A stretch of DNA of 42,184 nt from Pelargonium cotyledonis (Eukaryota; Streptophyta; Magnoliopsida; Geraniales; Geraniaceae): the NCBI GenBank assembly GCA_036897625.1, contig JAYMTA010000095.1, positions 1 to 42,184 on the forward strand. The letters are read 5' to 3'. This document shows positions 11,301-20,943 of the stretch, in pieces. Below the pieces are notes generated by a model that had not been told where the DNA came from, made no database searches, and saw nothing but the letters and a program-made list of their open reading frames with translations. The translations under genes and the position numbers were made by a program. The first letter of the stretch is position 1. Each line of letters starts with the position of its first letter.

Positions 11301-12362
11301 TCACACCAACCTGCCTTCCTTCCTCTCATGCATCTCCAGCTGGTTCCCGAATCCCTTAATCGCTTTAATATCAGCATCAAAGTCCTCTTTATAAGGATGA
11401 TCACTGGGAACATACTTGGCGTAGTTGGCGAAACTTTTGTCAGCCTTATCTCTGTTCATCATCACAGTGTGAATTAGACCCATAAACACATAGGGTCTAC
11501 AGTCCGTTGGCTCCTCCCGCGCAACCTCCTCCAATACCTTCAAAGCAATCTCAAAATTTCTCTCACGAAAATGAGCTTCCCCAATCAAGATCCTTAAACT
11601 CCTTGCATTTTCAGTGTCATTCTCTTTCATGCACCTCTCCACTGCTTCCTCAAGCTTCTTCACTACCTCTTCCACCGGGTAGTCGCATTCTCTAGCGGAC
11701 GCTATGAGGCCAGAAAAAGCTCCAGAGCAAACTGGGTCCTTCTCCAACACTTGTTGATACCCTTTCATGGCCGATTCATATTCTTCATCATAGAACTGAA
11801 CATTGGATTTCCACAGCTGCCACTCCAATTCTTCGGGTTGAAGCTCAATCAACCGGTCAATGGCTTCGATAGCTTCTGCGAACTTGCCAACATCCACCCT
11901 CAGATCAGCGAGCTGCTCCAGAGCTTCAGTGTCCTTTGGGTGCGATTTAAGGTGCGATAGAAGCTCTGCTTCTGCAAGTTCAGATTTTGCAGAAGGAAAC
12001 GGGGGATCGTCTGTTGGATCGTAGTGGGGCTTCACTATGGGGGGCGAGGCGGCGATGGCGGGTTTGTGGTGGAGGCGCGTGGAGATCAATGCGACGGAGA
12101 GTATGGCGATGCAGGTGGTTTTGAGGATGGGTGAGGTGAGAAGGGCTAGGGATTGGAATGGTGACGGTTTGTGGTTGTGGTTGTGATGAAGTGGTGAGGG
12201 TGATGAAGATGAAGCTCGGATTGAGTTGAAATTGGACGGCGACGACCACGATGGAAAGGTTGCGACGGAGAGGGAAGAGATGGGTTTGAGAAATGGCGGA
12301 CGGTGGCGATTGATAGAGTGGTGGAGGGGCTGTGGGTGGTGCAGCTGAGCAAGAAACTCCAT
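11301..12362 (-). CDS. SLOW GREEN 1-like chloroplast TPR protein, copy 1 (353 aa)
   Basis: Single-exon ORF, 353 residues. Residues 1-60 are rich in Ser/Arg/His/Pro with almost no acidic residues, typical of a chloroplast transit peptide. Residues 76-97 (S-P-I-L-K-T-T-C-I-A-I-L-S-V-A-L-I-S-T-R) form one hydrophobic segment. From about residue 130 there is a TPR-type helical repeat region: L-S-H-L-K-S-H-P-K-D-T-E-A-L, F-A-E-A-I-E-A-I-D-R-L-I-E-L-Q-P, Y-E-S-A-M-K-G-Y-Q-Q-V-L-E-K-D-P, and F-E-I-A-L-K-V-L-E-E-V. The layout matches SLOW GREEN 1, a TPR protein needed for early chloroplast development. This copy has the most complete TPR core of the array and no inserted spacer, so it may be closest to the ancestral gene. 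A donor-like site near the stop (ggcag/gttggt) means the last residues could differ if an intron is used. Confidence 0.85.
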   Translation of the reverse strand: MEFLAQLHHPQPLHHSINRHRPPFLKPISSLSVATFPSWSSPSNFNSIRASSSSPSPLHHNHNHKPSPFQSLALLTSPILKTTCIAILSVALISTRLHHKPAIAASPPIVKPHYDPTDDPPFPSAKSELAEAELLSHLKSHPKDTEALEQLADLRVDVGKFAEAIEAIDRLIELQPEELEWQLWKSNVQFYDEEYESAMKGYQQVLEKDPVCSGAFSGLIASARECDYPVEEVVKKLEEAVERCMKENDTENARSLRILIGEAHFRERNFEIALKVLEEVAREEPTDCRPYVFMGLIHTVMMNRDKADKSFANYAKYVPSDHPYKEDFDADIKAIKGFGNQLEMHERKEGRLV

Positions 12363-14523
12363 TGTTGAGACAGAGACAGAGGCTGTAGGTCTCTATCGGT
12401 TTTCTAAAACCTCAACTGCTGAACAGTACTTGAAGACTCAAGGGATTAACCACCGAATGAGAAAGATCAAAACCCTCTGTTTCCTATTTATCACGACGTC
12501 GTACAAAGGAATCTCTGTTCTCTACCTGTTACTTGTTAGTTACATGTGGCCGTCGCCGATGCTGTTTTTCAATGCAAAATATTTAAAGAAACGGCCATGA
12601 AAGTTTGGTTATAAAAATGTGAGTCGCAGATAGACTCGAAGTGAGAGCCAATTAAATATATTTTCTTCGGACACGAAGTAGTGATTTGTAAGCTACATTT
12701 CAAAATGTCAGCAAATAATTGTTAGTAGGGCCATTTAAATTCAGGTTGTTTATCCTATGACTACTGGTTTTCTGTTCAGACACTCTCTAACAAATTATCA
12801 CCCTGTTCCTCCATCTTTCAGCAAGTTATTTTCCAGCGATGCCACCCAAGCCATTGAAGTCCAAGTTTGATAGGAGACCTCCATTTTCATATAGTTGTTT
12901 TGGGGACGATGACGATAAAGATGGATGAAGCTCGAGATGACTGGAGGAAGAAGAATACCACAATTAAATATCAGTGTTTTGCATGTTTCCAATCAAAATT
13001 GCATAGTTTTAAGAGCTACACTCACCTAAGTTTAAGGTAGACTCTTTTCTATCAACAAAAATGCAATTAAGCTTTGAAAAGTGTACATGAAAATGAAAAT
13101 CTGAACCATTGATGCTATGTTTACACTCATAAGACCAATCTGCATAGCTACGAGAAATCAACATCAACCAGTCAATCTCTATGCTTCTTTCATTCCATCA
13201 CCAAAGTGAGTAATTAATCATGGGGAATTGCAAAAGCTTACAGCAAATTCGGTTAACAGTAACAAACAAGAGAGTTGTGGGTGTAGAAGAAAATTAGAAC
13301 ATTAGCATCTGACCTTTTTCGTCAGTGAGGGATTTGAAATGTCTCTCTCGATGTTGTAACCCATGCTTCGGATGTGATGCTTGCAATTTGTCATCATAGA
13401 AGGCAAAACCTGCCGTCTACAAGACTGGTCAACATTAAGTCTATTAGTTACATTACTCATAAGAAGAAAGAGTCCATTAAGTACATAAATAGAACAGTTC
13501 CATGATGCAGTACCAATATCTTAAAGGTCTCAATCATCCTTTCTCAATCCACATTCTGAATCGGGAAATGATTAACCCTATAAGAATACCAGTTTTCTTC
13601 TTATGAACCAAATCAAAGTCAGCACAGTTTATGAGACAGTTTATGATGCATCAATGAGATTGTTAAAGGACCATGTAAAATGCATCAATGAGACAGTTTA
13701 TGATGAATCACAGCGTCAGAAGGCAAATTAGAGCTACTCTCATATCTAGGTACAACCAAAATATGAACTATACGAGAAACATAAAAGGCTGAAGAGCTGA
13801 AATGACAAATGATGCACAATACCTCCTACCTCATCGCTTGAAGTGAAGTGACTTGACACACTGTAACAATGAACAAACCAGAGCACCAATGACTGCACAA
13901 AATATCAAGAAAAACCAGTTCTCTAATATTTAGCTTCAGAATTCATCACTCTAACATTTAGCCATGCGACATGAAGCCATCCTCACAAGAAAGGCAGTCT
14001 GTTTGTCGTAAAACATTTGGAAGAAGAGTGCCAATGGTGTGCTATAGTGAAACCAGCAATAAAATTTCACTCCGGTATCCTACCCATAGCATTTGTAGCC
14101 CAAAACCATGCCATATATTCAATTCAAGTATTGATGCAAGGAAGTCTTATCAATTTCAAGCTTTCATTTAAAACTGAAACTGACTCTAAATATATTTATA
14201 AATGCTAATTTCTGTTACAACACAAAATTTCAACAAAAAATATGCTAAGAACAAACAAAACCTGTGAGGAAATTATCTACCAGAGAACATGAGATTGTAG
14301 CCGACTCATTTTTTCTCATCTGAACCATAAAACCTACAAGATACCATAAGACAAAATTGATACAATTCATCTATACATCTGCATTGAAACAGGTAGTATA
14401 TCATGCCTTAACTAAATAATCTGCGCAATGTTTTTCCCTAACTAGCTACAATGAAACAAAAAAACTAGTCAAAGAATTGAACAAACCGATAGATCAGTGG
14501 ATTTGCGATGGTAAAAGAGACCT
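12363..14523. other. Spacer between TPR copies 1 and 2
   Basis: The left part is the promoter and leader of copy 1, the right part the 3' flank of copy 2. Copy-internal short repeats of 'atgagacagtttatgatg' lie at 13630-13710. A 29-codon plus-strand frame at 12839 (M-P-P-K-P-L-K-S-K-F...D-D-D-D-K-D-G) is open but too short to judge. I see no gene. Confidence 0.5.
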
Positions 14524-15573
14524 CTATTTCTCTTCAACAAAACTCGAATCCTTCCCAACAAGTCCCTTGTAATTTTGAAGTGCTATAAATGCCTGGATAT
14601 CATCTTTCAATAAAGTATATATGATAAGCTGATACATATGGGGTCTACAATCATTCGGGTCCTCCCTCTCAAGCTCTTGGCATAGCTTCAAAGCATTCTT
14701 GAAATTCTTATCTGCAGTCAAACCTTCGACAATCAAGAACCTGAAATTCCTCGCATCCTCTCTCCTTCCATCTTTCTTTAACCTCTTCACTACCTTCTCA
14801 ACCCTCTTCACTACATATTTGACTGAACCACAACCATCTGGCAGAACAGCCATCCCCAGAAGGCCATAATAAGCTTCAATATTCAATGGCTCTATATCTA
14901 ACACCATCTCAAACCCTTCCTCAGCTGATTCGAACTCTCTGGCTTGCTTAAAGGCATTAGCTTTCAAGATAACCCAATCCAAATTCTGGGGTTCGAGCTC
15001 AATCAAAGTGTCAATGAACTTGAACACTTTGTTACTTAAAACCTGGCCTTCAATCACCATCATAGCATCGACCATGGACTTGAGAGCTTCAATGTCTTTG
15101 GGGTTCTCGCGCAGACGCTTTCCAGCAACTTTTTTCTGAGCTTCACACTTGTCTATGCGCAGCAGCAGCTCACCGTACAATTCTTCTTCTACAGTATTTC
15201 TTAGGGACTCCAGGATAGGCACCTTGGTGGGATACAAGGTGGCGGCTACGGCGGATCTGTGCTGCAGCCGCGTGAGGACCAATGCCGCAGAAACTATGGC
15301 GAGGCATGCGGTTTTGAGGATTTGAGAAGATAGAGGGTTTGGAGGTTGAAGAGGTGAGACTTTAGAGTTTTGCAGAAGTGGGTCGGAGGAGGAGGGCGGC
15401 GAGGCTCGGATGGGCTTCGATTCTGACGACGAAGACGACGATGGATGGAGTAGTGAGGCTGTGAAGGAGAGAGAAGAGACGGGTATGGGAGTTGATGAAC
15501 GGTGGCGATTGAGAGAGAAGCGGAGAGGTAGATGACGATGATGAAACTGCAGCAGCTGAGAGAGAGACTCCAT
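14524..15573 (-). CDS. SLOW GREEN 1-like chloroplast TPR protein, copy 2 (349 aa)
   Basis: Single-exon ORF, 349 residues, ATG in the shared context tctagaaATGGAGTCTCTC. There is a transit peptide-like Ser/Arg/His-rich N-terminus (1-60). A hydrophobic segment at 83-103 (L-S-S-Q-I-L-K-T-A-C-L-A-I-V-S-A-A-L-V-L-T-R) aligns with that of copy 1. TPR-like helices follow: L-R-E-N-P-K-D-I-E-A-L, F-I-D-T-L-I-E-L-E-P-Q, F-E-S-A-E-E-G-F-E-M-V-L-D-I-E-P, and F-K-N-A-L-K-L-C-Q-E-L-E-R-E-D-P-N-D-C-R-P. A Lys-rich helix pair (V-V-K-R-V-E-K-V-V-K-R-L-K-K) replaces the acidic one of copy 1, so the surface charge differs. The protein stops shortly after the last TPR. Its role is inferred from the SG1 family only. 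Confidence 0.82.
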   Translation of the reverse strand: MESLSQLLQFHHRHLPLRFSLNRHRSSTPIPVSSLSFTASLLHPSSSSSSESKPIRASPPSSSDPLLQNSKVSPLQPPNPLSSQILKTACLAIVSAALVLTRLQHRSAVAATLYPTKVPILESLRNTVEEELYGELLLRIDKCEAQKKVAGKRLRENPKDIEALKSMVDAMMVIEGQVLSNKVFKFIDTLIELEPQNLDWVILKANAFKQAREFESAEEGFEMVLDIEPLNIEAYYGLLGMAVLPDGCGSVKYVVKRVEKVVKRLKKDGRREDARNFRFLIVEGLTADKNFKNALKLCQELEREDPNDCRPHMYQLIIYTLLKDDIQAFIALQNYKGLVGKDSSFVEEK

Positions 15574-15709
15574 TTCTAGAGAGAGAAAGTGACAGTCACT
15601 CTCTCACAGTGTGATTTAGGTCTGACTGGGAAAGTGCAAATCCTCGATAAAAGAACGACGCCGTTTTAACTCATGCAAAGGATAAGCTCTCCATTTCTCA
15701 ACCTTACAA

Positions 15710-15719
15710 AACTATATTT
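15710..15719. repeat. Left target-site duplication of the MULE-like element
   Basis: AACTATATTT directly precedes the element; the identical 10-mer is at 16992-17001, directly after it. Confidence 0.75.
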
Positions 15720-16991
15720 GGATAACTATTTTTTTTTTAGTATCCAAACTTTCACAAAAAAACCTAATTTGATACTTATACTTTTATTCCGCCCAATTTA
15801 GTACCTATACTTTTATTTCACACCCAATTTGATATCTGCCGTTCATTTCCGTCAATTTCACCGTTAACTCCTGAGCTAGCATGCTGAGCTGGACTGTTTG
15901 TACACATGGGAAATCGATATTTTTAAATGATTTTTTATTTAATATCTAATATTTAATTAAAAAATAAATCTCTCTCTCCCATCTCTCTCCATAGATTCAT
16001 TGAACAAGCTTGCTTCCTTATTTTCAAAAACAAACCCAGGTACAAAATCAAATAAATATTAAATATTAAACCCAATAAGAACAGAATCAATCCAAAATGA
16101 TAAACAGAAACAATCAAAACCCATGTACAAAAATAAAAAACAAACAAGAACCATTTCAGAAAAGAACAACACAGAAAACCCATTTCTACACAAAAAAAAA
16201 AAAATCATTCCTTTACATAGAATGAATGACATCTCTAATGCAGAAAAGGAAAACAAACAAACCCATTCATGAAATCATTGTTCAGGTTAGAACCAATTTG
16301 GAGCCAAAAAACGCATTCATGGAAGCTGAGTTTTGGTCCGTCTCCGTCAGCTACCGCCTCGCCCCAGAGCTCGCGCCGCTACTCTGATCTATTCTGAGTC
16401 GTTGTCGGCGTCTCAGATCTGGTCTCAAAGTCGCCAGATCGGAGCTCGCACCGCCGCTTTGATTTGGTCCGAGCTGTTGCCTGCTTCTCCATGTGATCTC
16501 GAGCTCAGATCGCTGCCGCCGTTCCGGATCTCGAGCTCGTCGCCGCCGCCGCTGCTTTCATCGTTGCTCTTGCTCGCCAGCGTGAAGAAGAGAGACGAGA
16601 GGTCTGCAAAAGCCATCAGTGATATTAGATTTTTATTTTGGTTTTTGGTTTTTGGTTTTTGTTTTTTAAACTAATACAGTATATTTTTTTGTTTTTTTTG
16701 TTTTTAATTTTTAGTTTTTTTTTCAAATCCAACTCTGACCTTTCAACCAAAAAAAAAAATCAAACTCAACAAAAATATGTCCACATCAACGATTTTTTGC
16801 CAGCAGGTCGGCGCCACTTAACGGTCAATTTGACGGTAGGTAACGGCAGTTATCGAATTAGGTATAAAATAAAAATTCAGGCACTCAATTGAGTGTGAAA
16901 TAAATGTCTATGTACTAAATTGGGCGAAATAAAAATTTAGGTACTAAATTGAGTTTTCCACGAAAGTCAGGTACTAAAAAAGTAGTTTCCC
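15720..16991. mobile_element. Mutator-like (MULE) non-autonomous element, 1272 bp
   Basis: The ends are long inverted repeats. The left starts ggataactattttttttt-agtatcc, and the right, read inward, starts gggaaactacttttttagtacc. Similarity continues for over 130 bp through phrases such as 'cgcccaatttagtacctata' and the pair 'gccgtt...accgttaa'. A perfect 10-bp duplication (AACTATATTT) flanks it, as expected of Mutator-type transposition (usually 9-10 bp). No transposase frame is present, so it is non-autonomous. The interior is AT-rich apart from a GC-rich block at about 16320-16620, which looks like captured gene sequence, and poly-T stretches. The open frames at 15953-16892 belong to this element and I do not treat them as genes. 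It lies upstream of TPR copy 2. Confidence 0.8.
16320..16620. other. GC-rich block inside the MULE-like element (possible captured gene piece)
   Basis: This 300-bp block is markedly richer in G and C than anything around it, with repeated 'gagctcg' and 'gccgccgcc'. On the minus strand a frame from 16616 reads M-A-F-A-D-L-S-S-L-F-F-T-L-A-S, like the 5' part of a plant gene. Capture of host exons is known for Pack-MULEs. The donor gene is not in this window. Confidence 0.4.
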
Positions 16992-17001
16992 AACTATATT
17001 T
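16992..17001. repeat. Right target-site duplication of the MULE-like element
   Basis: AACTATATTT, identical to the copy at 15710-15719. Confidence 0.75.
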
Positions 17002-18948
17002 ATAGTCAAGAAACAGAGAATATGTACACATTTAGAACTGACAAATTGTATCATCACACTACAAAAAACACACTTAGTTATCGTATAATTATACATTAAT
17101 CTTAATAACGTATCAAATCCATCCAGCACTAAGATAATATTAACTCTCAACTGCCTGTAAGTAGGCCTTGAAAAGAAGAACAATGCAAGAAGCAATGAGG
17201 GATTTGAGCTGAAGCCGAATGAAGAACAATCTGCTAGTGGCTATGGTCGTTCTGATACAAAAACCTTAACATCTGTACCAAATCTAGTACCTCCCGCGTT
17301 GGCACTTGAGTACTTGTTCAAATGCGATCTGCAGGGAATGCAATTATCGATCAATATATAAAACTAGTTCAAATGAAATCTGCAGGGAATCAATATTTAA
17401 GGAAATATGGATGCCATGCTTCAGTACTTTTTTGAACCAGATGGCGCCATAAGATAATTCTCGTCTTTTTAAGTCTACATGAACATAAGTACTTAACAAC
17501 AGACATGGAACCAGATATAGATATATCAATAGCTTCAAATTAATTATGAAGCCAGAGCTGTGTTAATAACCACATCGGAATGCGACATGAAACCTCAATC
17601 CAAATCCACATTTAGAACAACAATAATGGAGGCAATATAAAGTGGAACTGTTTTTACCTGACATCAAGCCAAAGATCAGCTTCCAGTTTCCTATGAGCTT
17701 CATCGCAGCAATCTGTTTCAGAAATTTAGTATAGTGGCAACAAATATAACAATTCATGATGCTGCTATGATTTTGCACCAAACAAGGTAATATCAAGCAT
17801 GTGATGTTATTCAGTTATTGATGCCAATAGCCATTTCCAAGATTCAATATATCAGCTAGAAAAACAAGCCATTCATGATGCAATATTGATATTGCTCCAA
17901 ACATGGTAACAAGTATGCATGAAGTTTGATGTAATGCGCCAAAGAGATAAAAATATATGAACAATCAAATGGAAAAGGGAAGAAACAAAAGTATTTGTTC
18001 TGGATTGTTTGGTCAAACCTCAATATGATCAGCTCACCACGGTTCCTCCTTGGACGAGAGGATACAATTGAGAAACAGTTGAAACAGACTTAGTCTACAT
18101 TAGGTGTTGTCTCCATCTAAGCCAGGGTTGCTGATCAATGACAAAAACTGAATCACCAAAATAAGGGGTTCTTATAGGGGTGCATCAGCAAGGTGAGTAG
18201 ATTTTGATCCAAACAACCAGCTTGGTGCAACAGAAACGCTGAGATTGGCATAGAGAATAGGAAGCATTGGAAGAAAAACTATATTCATTAGTCCATAATG
18301 CATTCAGTCCATAAGCATCCATGCAAAGACTATATGGTAAAATCTACCAACTATCACACGCCCAAGATAGAAACTCATATATCAGAAAGCTAGAGACAGG
18401 AGAACAACCTAAAGAATGTCACGGAATCAAGAGCATCTCAAGAATATGTGTTATTTATTATTTCGGTTTAGAAATATGTATGCTGTTTGTTAGATAAGTA
18501 ATGAACATATTTAGGAGTCGACATTTACTAAAATAAGTCAACAATCTGGTCACTAGCAGGTGGATATTGACTACTTTGGTGCTCTAGAATTTAAGGTATC
18601 ACATTCCCAGTACTCCCTTCATCTTAGCAAATAAAAGGTTTGGAAGAACAAGGCTGATAAGCAGTGAATTTTCTATGATATTCTATGACTATCAACATTT
18701 GGGTACAAAGTCATTACATAATACGCTGGCTGTACAATTATATTGAGATTGGCAGTTGAAATCAATTACTGTTCACAATTTCTTTGAGAACCCCAACAAA
18801 ATTATTTGACTTCCAGACAAGCTTAGAACGTGTTCTAGTTATGTTTCCCTTGTGCAAAAACATCCATAGAACAAGAACAACTAATAAGCCTTCAAATAAA
18901 TAAAGAAGGAGCGGAGATGTTAAAACTGAAAAATTATCATATAACTAT
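17002..18948. other. Spacer left of TPR copy 3, with short internal duplications
   Basis: AT-rich. Two local duplications are visible. 'gttcaaatg.gatctgcagggaat' occurs at about 17320 and 17370. A segment starting 'cattcatgatg' and containing 'caaacaaggtaa'/'caaacatggtaac' occurs at about 17752 and 17870. The open frames at 16974-17796 show no family resemblance. The part near 18948 is probably the 3' untranslated region of copy 3. I see no gene. Confidence 0.45.
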
Positions 18949-20643
18949 TCAACCTCTAATAATAGGTAACACAAAAAGGGAGAAAACGAATAACCTTCCT
19001 ATCAAACTATTTAAACCAAATTTCTCATTCTCGATCTCTTTGAAGAGATAATGCGTCACCAACATATTGTCATGTAAAAAACTCTCAGAAACAAGTACAT
19101 TAATCGGCAATGTACTGCCAGAGTAGAACTTCTCATAAGGGCGAGTCCTTAAAATAAGCTTATTGAACTTCTCAGACTCTTTCCCTGCTTCACTGTCCTT
19201 CCTCAACAGAGTATAAATGAGAACTCGACACAAGTAGGGTCGAAAATCCATCGGCTCATCCTTCACAAGCTGTTGATATATCTTCAAAGCTTCTGTATAG
19301 TTCCCCTCTACAACCCTAATATGTGCAATCAAAATCTTGAAATCCCTCTCATTCCAATCCCTCCACCTCTCCCTGTTACACCTCTCCATTGTCCTCTCAA
19401 CCACTTCCAATACATTATGCAATTTATTACCCGTATTCGAAGCCACAACCACAAGGATGTTAGCAAACATTTTCATCCGGGGCCACTCAAATTTTTGAGG
19501 TTCTAACTGAATCAAACGCTCAATGACTTCAACTGATTGTTTAAACTTGCGGGCTTTGAATCTTACCTCCAGGAGAGACCTGAGAGCTTCAATATCATTG
19601 GGGTGCTGACTCAGGTGGTCTTCAAGAGTTTGCTCCTTCCTTTCAATGGACTCTTCTTCAGCTGATTCCTTGCTGGTCAAAGGTTGCTTCTTGGGAATGG
19701 AATTGTCTTCAGCTGATTTCTTGCTGGCCAGAGGCTCTAGCTCTACCATAGAAATTGAATTGCGTTCCTTATTGGCCCGAGACTCCATCACGGGTATGTG
19801 ATCATCTTCAACTGAATACTTGCTGGGAAATGGCTCCACCTTGGGAAAGGATTTGTCTTCAGCCAAACCCTTGTCAGGGAGAGGCTCTAAAACCGATCTG
19901 GAATCAACTTCAGCTGATTCCTTGCTAGGCATAAGCTCTACCTTAGAAACCAAATCATAATCCTTGCCAAGAATAGACTGGAACATATGAATTGAATCGT
20001 CTTCAGCTGATTCCTTGCTGGGCAGAGGCTTCACTGTGGGTATGTGATCGTCTTCAGCTGAACCCTTCTTTGTAATCAGCTCCACCTTGAGAATGGAAGC
20101 AACTTCAGCTGATTCATTGCTGGGCCTACGCTCAACCATGGGAATGGAATCGTCTTCAGCTGATTTCTTACTGGGTAGAGACTCTACTGCGAGAACCGAA
20201 TTTTCTTCATCTGAGCTCTTGTTGCCCAGAGACTCCTCCATGGGAATGCAATCATTGGAAAAAGGCTCCGCCTTAGAAATGGTATCTGAATCGAATTTAG
20301 ACGAGTCCTTCCTGGGCAGAGGATCCACCATGGGCGGCGCGACTAAAGCTGCAAGGACGGGTTTGTGGTGTGCCCGCATGAAGAACAATGCCGCGGAAGC
20401 AACGGCGACGCATATGGTTTTGAGGAGTGGTGAGGAGGAGGGTTTGTGGTTTTGAGGAGGTGGGTCGGAGGAGGCGCGGATGGGTTTCGATTTAGATGGC
20501 GAAGAAGATAATAAGCACGACGGCGCTGGAGAGAGAGGCAGAGGTCTGACGAAGAAGAAGAGTGGAGAGATGGGTTTGTGAAGTTGGCGGTGGTGGCTGA
20601 GGGGTTGGTGACGGAGGTGTTGTAGGTTAACAACAGACTCCAT
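18949..20643 (-). CDS. SLOW GREEN 1-like TPR protein, copy 3, with expanded acidic repeats (564 aa)
   Basis: Single-exon ORF, 564 residues. The transit peptide-like N-terminus (1-60) and hydrophobic segment (70-92, S-S-S-P-L-L-K-T-I-C-V-A-V-A-S-A-A-L-F-F-M) match the other copies. Residues 138-337 are about 12 imperfect copies of a 17-residue acidic unit with core P-S-K-E-S-A-E-D-D-S-I-P-x-V-E, absent elsewhere in the array. The TPR part resumes at L-E-D-H-L-S-Q-H-P-N-D-I-E-A-L (340-354), but the helix pair equivalent to Y-E-S-A-M-K-G-Y-Q-Q-V-L of copy 1 is gone. Y-T-E-A-L-K-I-Y-Q-Q-L-V-K-D-E-P remains. The C-terminal tail ends in a hydrophobic stretch (L-F-V-F-S-L-F-V-L-P). A donor-like aggaag/gttatt at about 19000 suggests that tail could instead be intron. 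Function is inferred from SG1 only. Confidence 0.78.
   Translation of the reverse strand: MESVVNLQHLRHQPLSHHRQLHKPISPLFFFVRPLPLSPAPSCLLSSSPSKSKPIRASSDPPPQNHKPSSSPLLKTICVAVASAALFFMRAHHKPVLAALVAPPMVDPLPRKDSSKFDSDTISKAEPFSNDCIPMEESLGNKSSDEENSVLAVESLPSKKSAEDDSIPMVERRPSNESAEVASILKVELITKKGSAEDDHIPTVKPLPSKESAEDDSIHMFQSILGKDYDLVSKVELMPSKESAEVDSRSVLEPLPDKGLAEDKSFPKVEPFPSKYSVEDDHIPVMESRANKERNSISMVELEPLASKKSAEDNSIPKKQPLTSKESAEEESIERKEQTLEDHLSQHPNDIEALRSLLEVRFKARKFKQSVEVIERLIQLEPQKFEWPRMKMFANILVVVASNTGNKLHNVLEVVERTMERCNRERWRDWNERDFKILIAHIRVVEGNYTEALKIYQQLVKDEPMDFRPYLCRVLIYTLLRKDSEAGKESEKFNKLILRTRPYEKFYSGSTLPINVLVSESFLHDNMLVTHYLFKEIENEKFGLNSLIGRLFVFSLFVLPIIRG
19633..20232 (-). repeat. 51-bp coding tandem repeat, about 12 copies
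   Basis: A 17-codon unit repeats in frame through residues 138-337 of TPR copy 3. On the plus strand it shows as recurring 'tcttcagctgattccttgctgg'-like phrases about every 51 bp. Units differ from each other at several residues. One near residue 230 has lost three codons, so the array is not recent throughout. Confidence 0.85.
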
Positions 20644-20734
20644 TTCTGTGTGGCTGAGAGAGAGAGAGAGACTCCGTTGACTGTTGTGGGTGGCTAAAAT
20701 GGGCTACGCTCTATAGAGCTTCGAAGAAGAAGAA

Positions 20735-20943
20735 CCCACCAGTTTATATGGACTATTTGGGCTGGGCTTTTTATGGAATCTGTAGAGGCCCATTTAATGT
20801 GTGCAAACCCATCAGTTTATATGGGCTATTTAGGTTGGGCTTCGTCATTGAATCTGTACAGGCCGTTTGTATGCGTGCAAACCCATCAGTTGGACTATTT
20901 GGGTTGGGTTTCTTCATGGAATCTTTAGAAGCCCATTTTATGT
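20735..20943 (+). repeat. 73-74-bp tandem repeat upstream of TPR copy 3
   Basis: Three copies start at 20735, 20808 and 20882, each beginning ccca(c/t)cagtt...ctatttgggttggg and ending ...gtgcaaac. They lie 90-300 bp upstream of ATG 20643, within the likely promoter. A plus-strand 88-codon frame through them is an effect of the repeat. Confidence 0.8.

Noticed and set aside
12839..12928. 29-codon plus-strand frame ending D-D-D-D-K-D-G
   Set aside because: Too short, with no neighbour or copy to support it. It could be chance.
16333..16892. Open frames in the GC-rich part of the MULE-like element
   Set aside because: They lie inside a transposable element, have low-complexity Ser/Pro/Arg composition, and no transposase or known domain can be seen.
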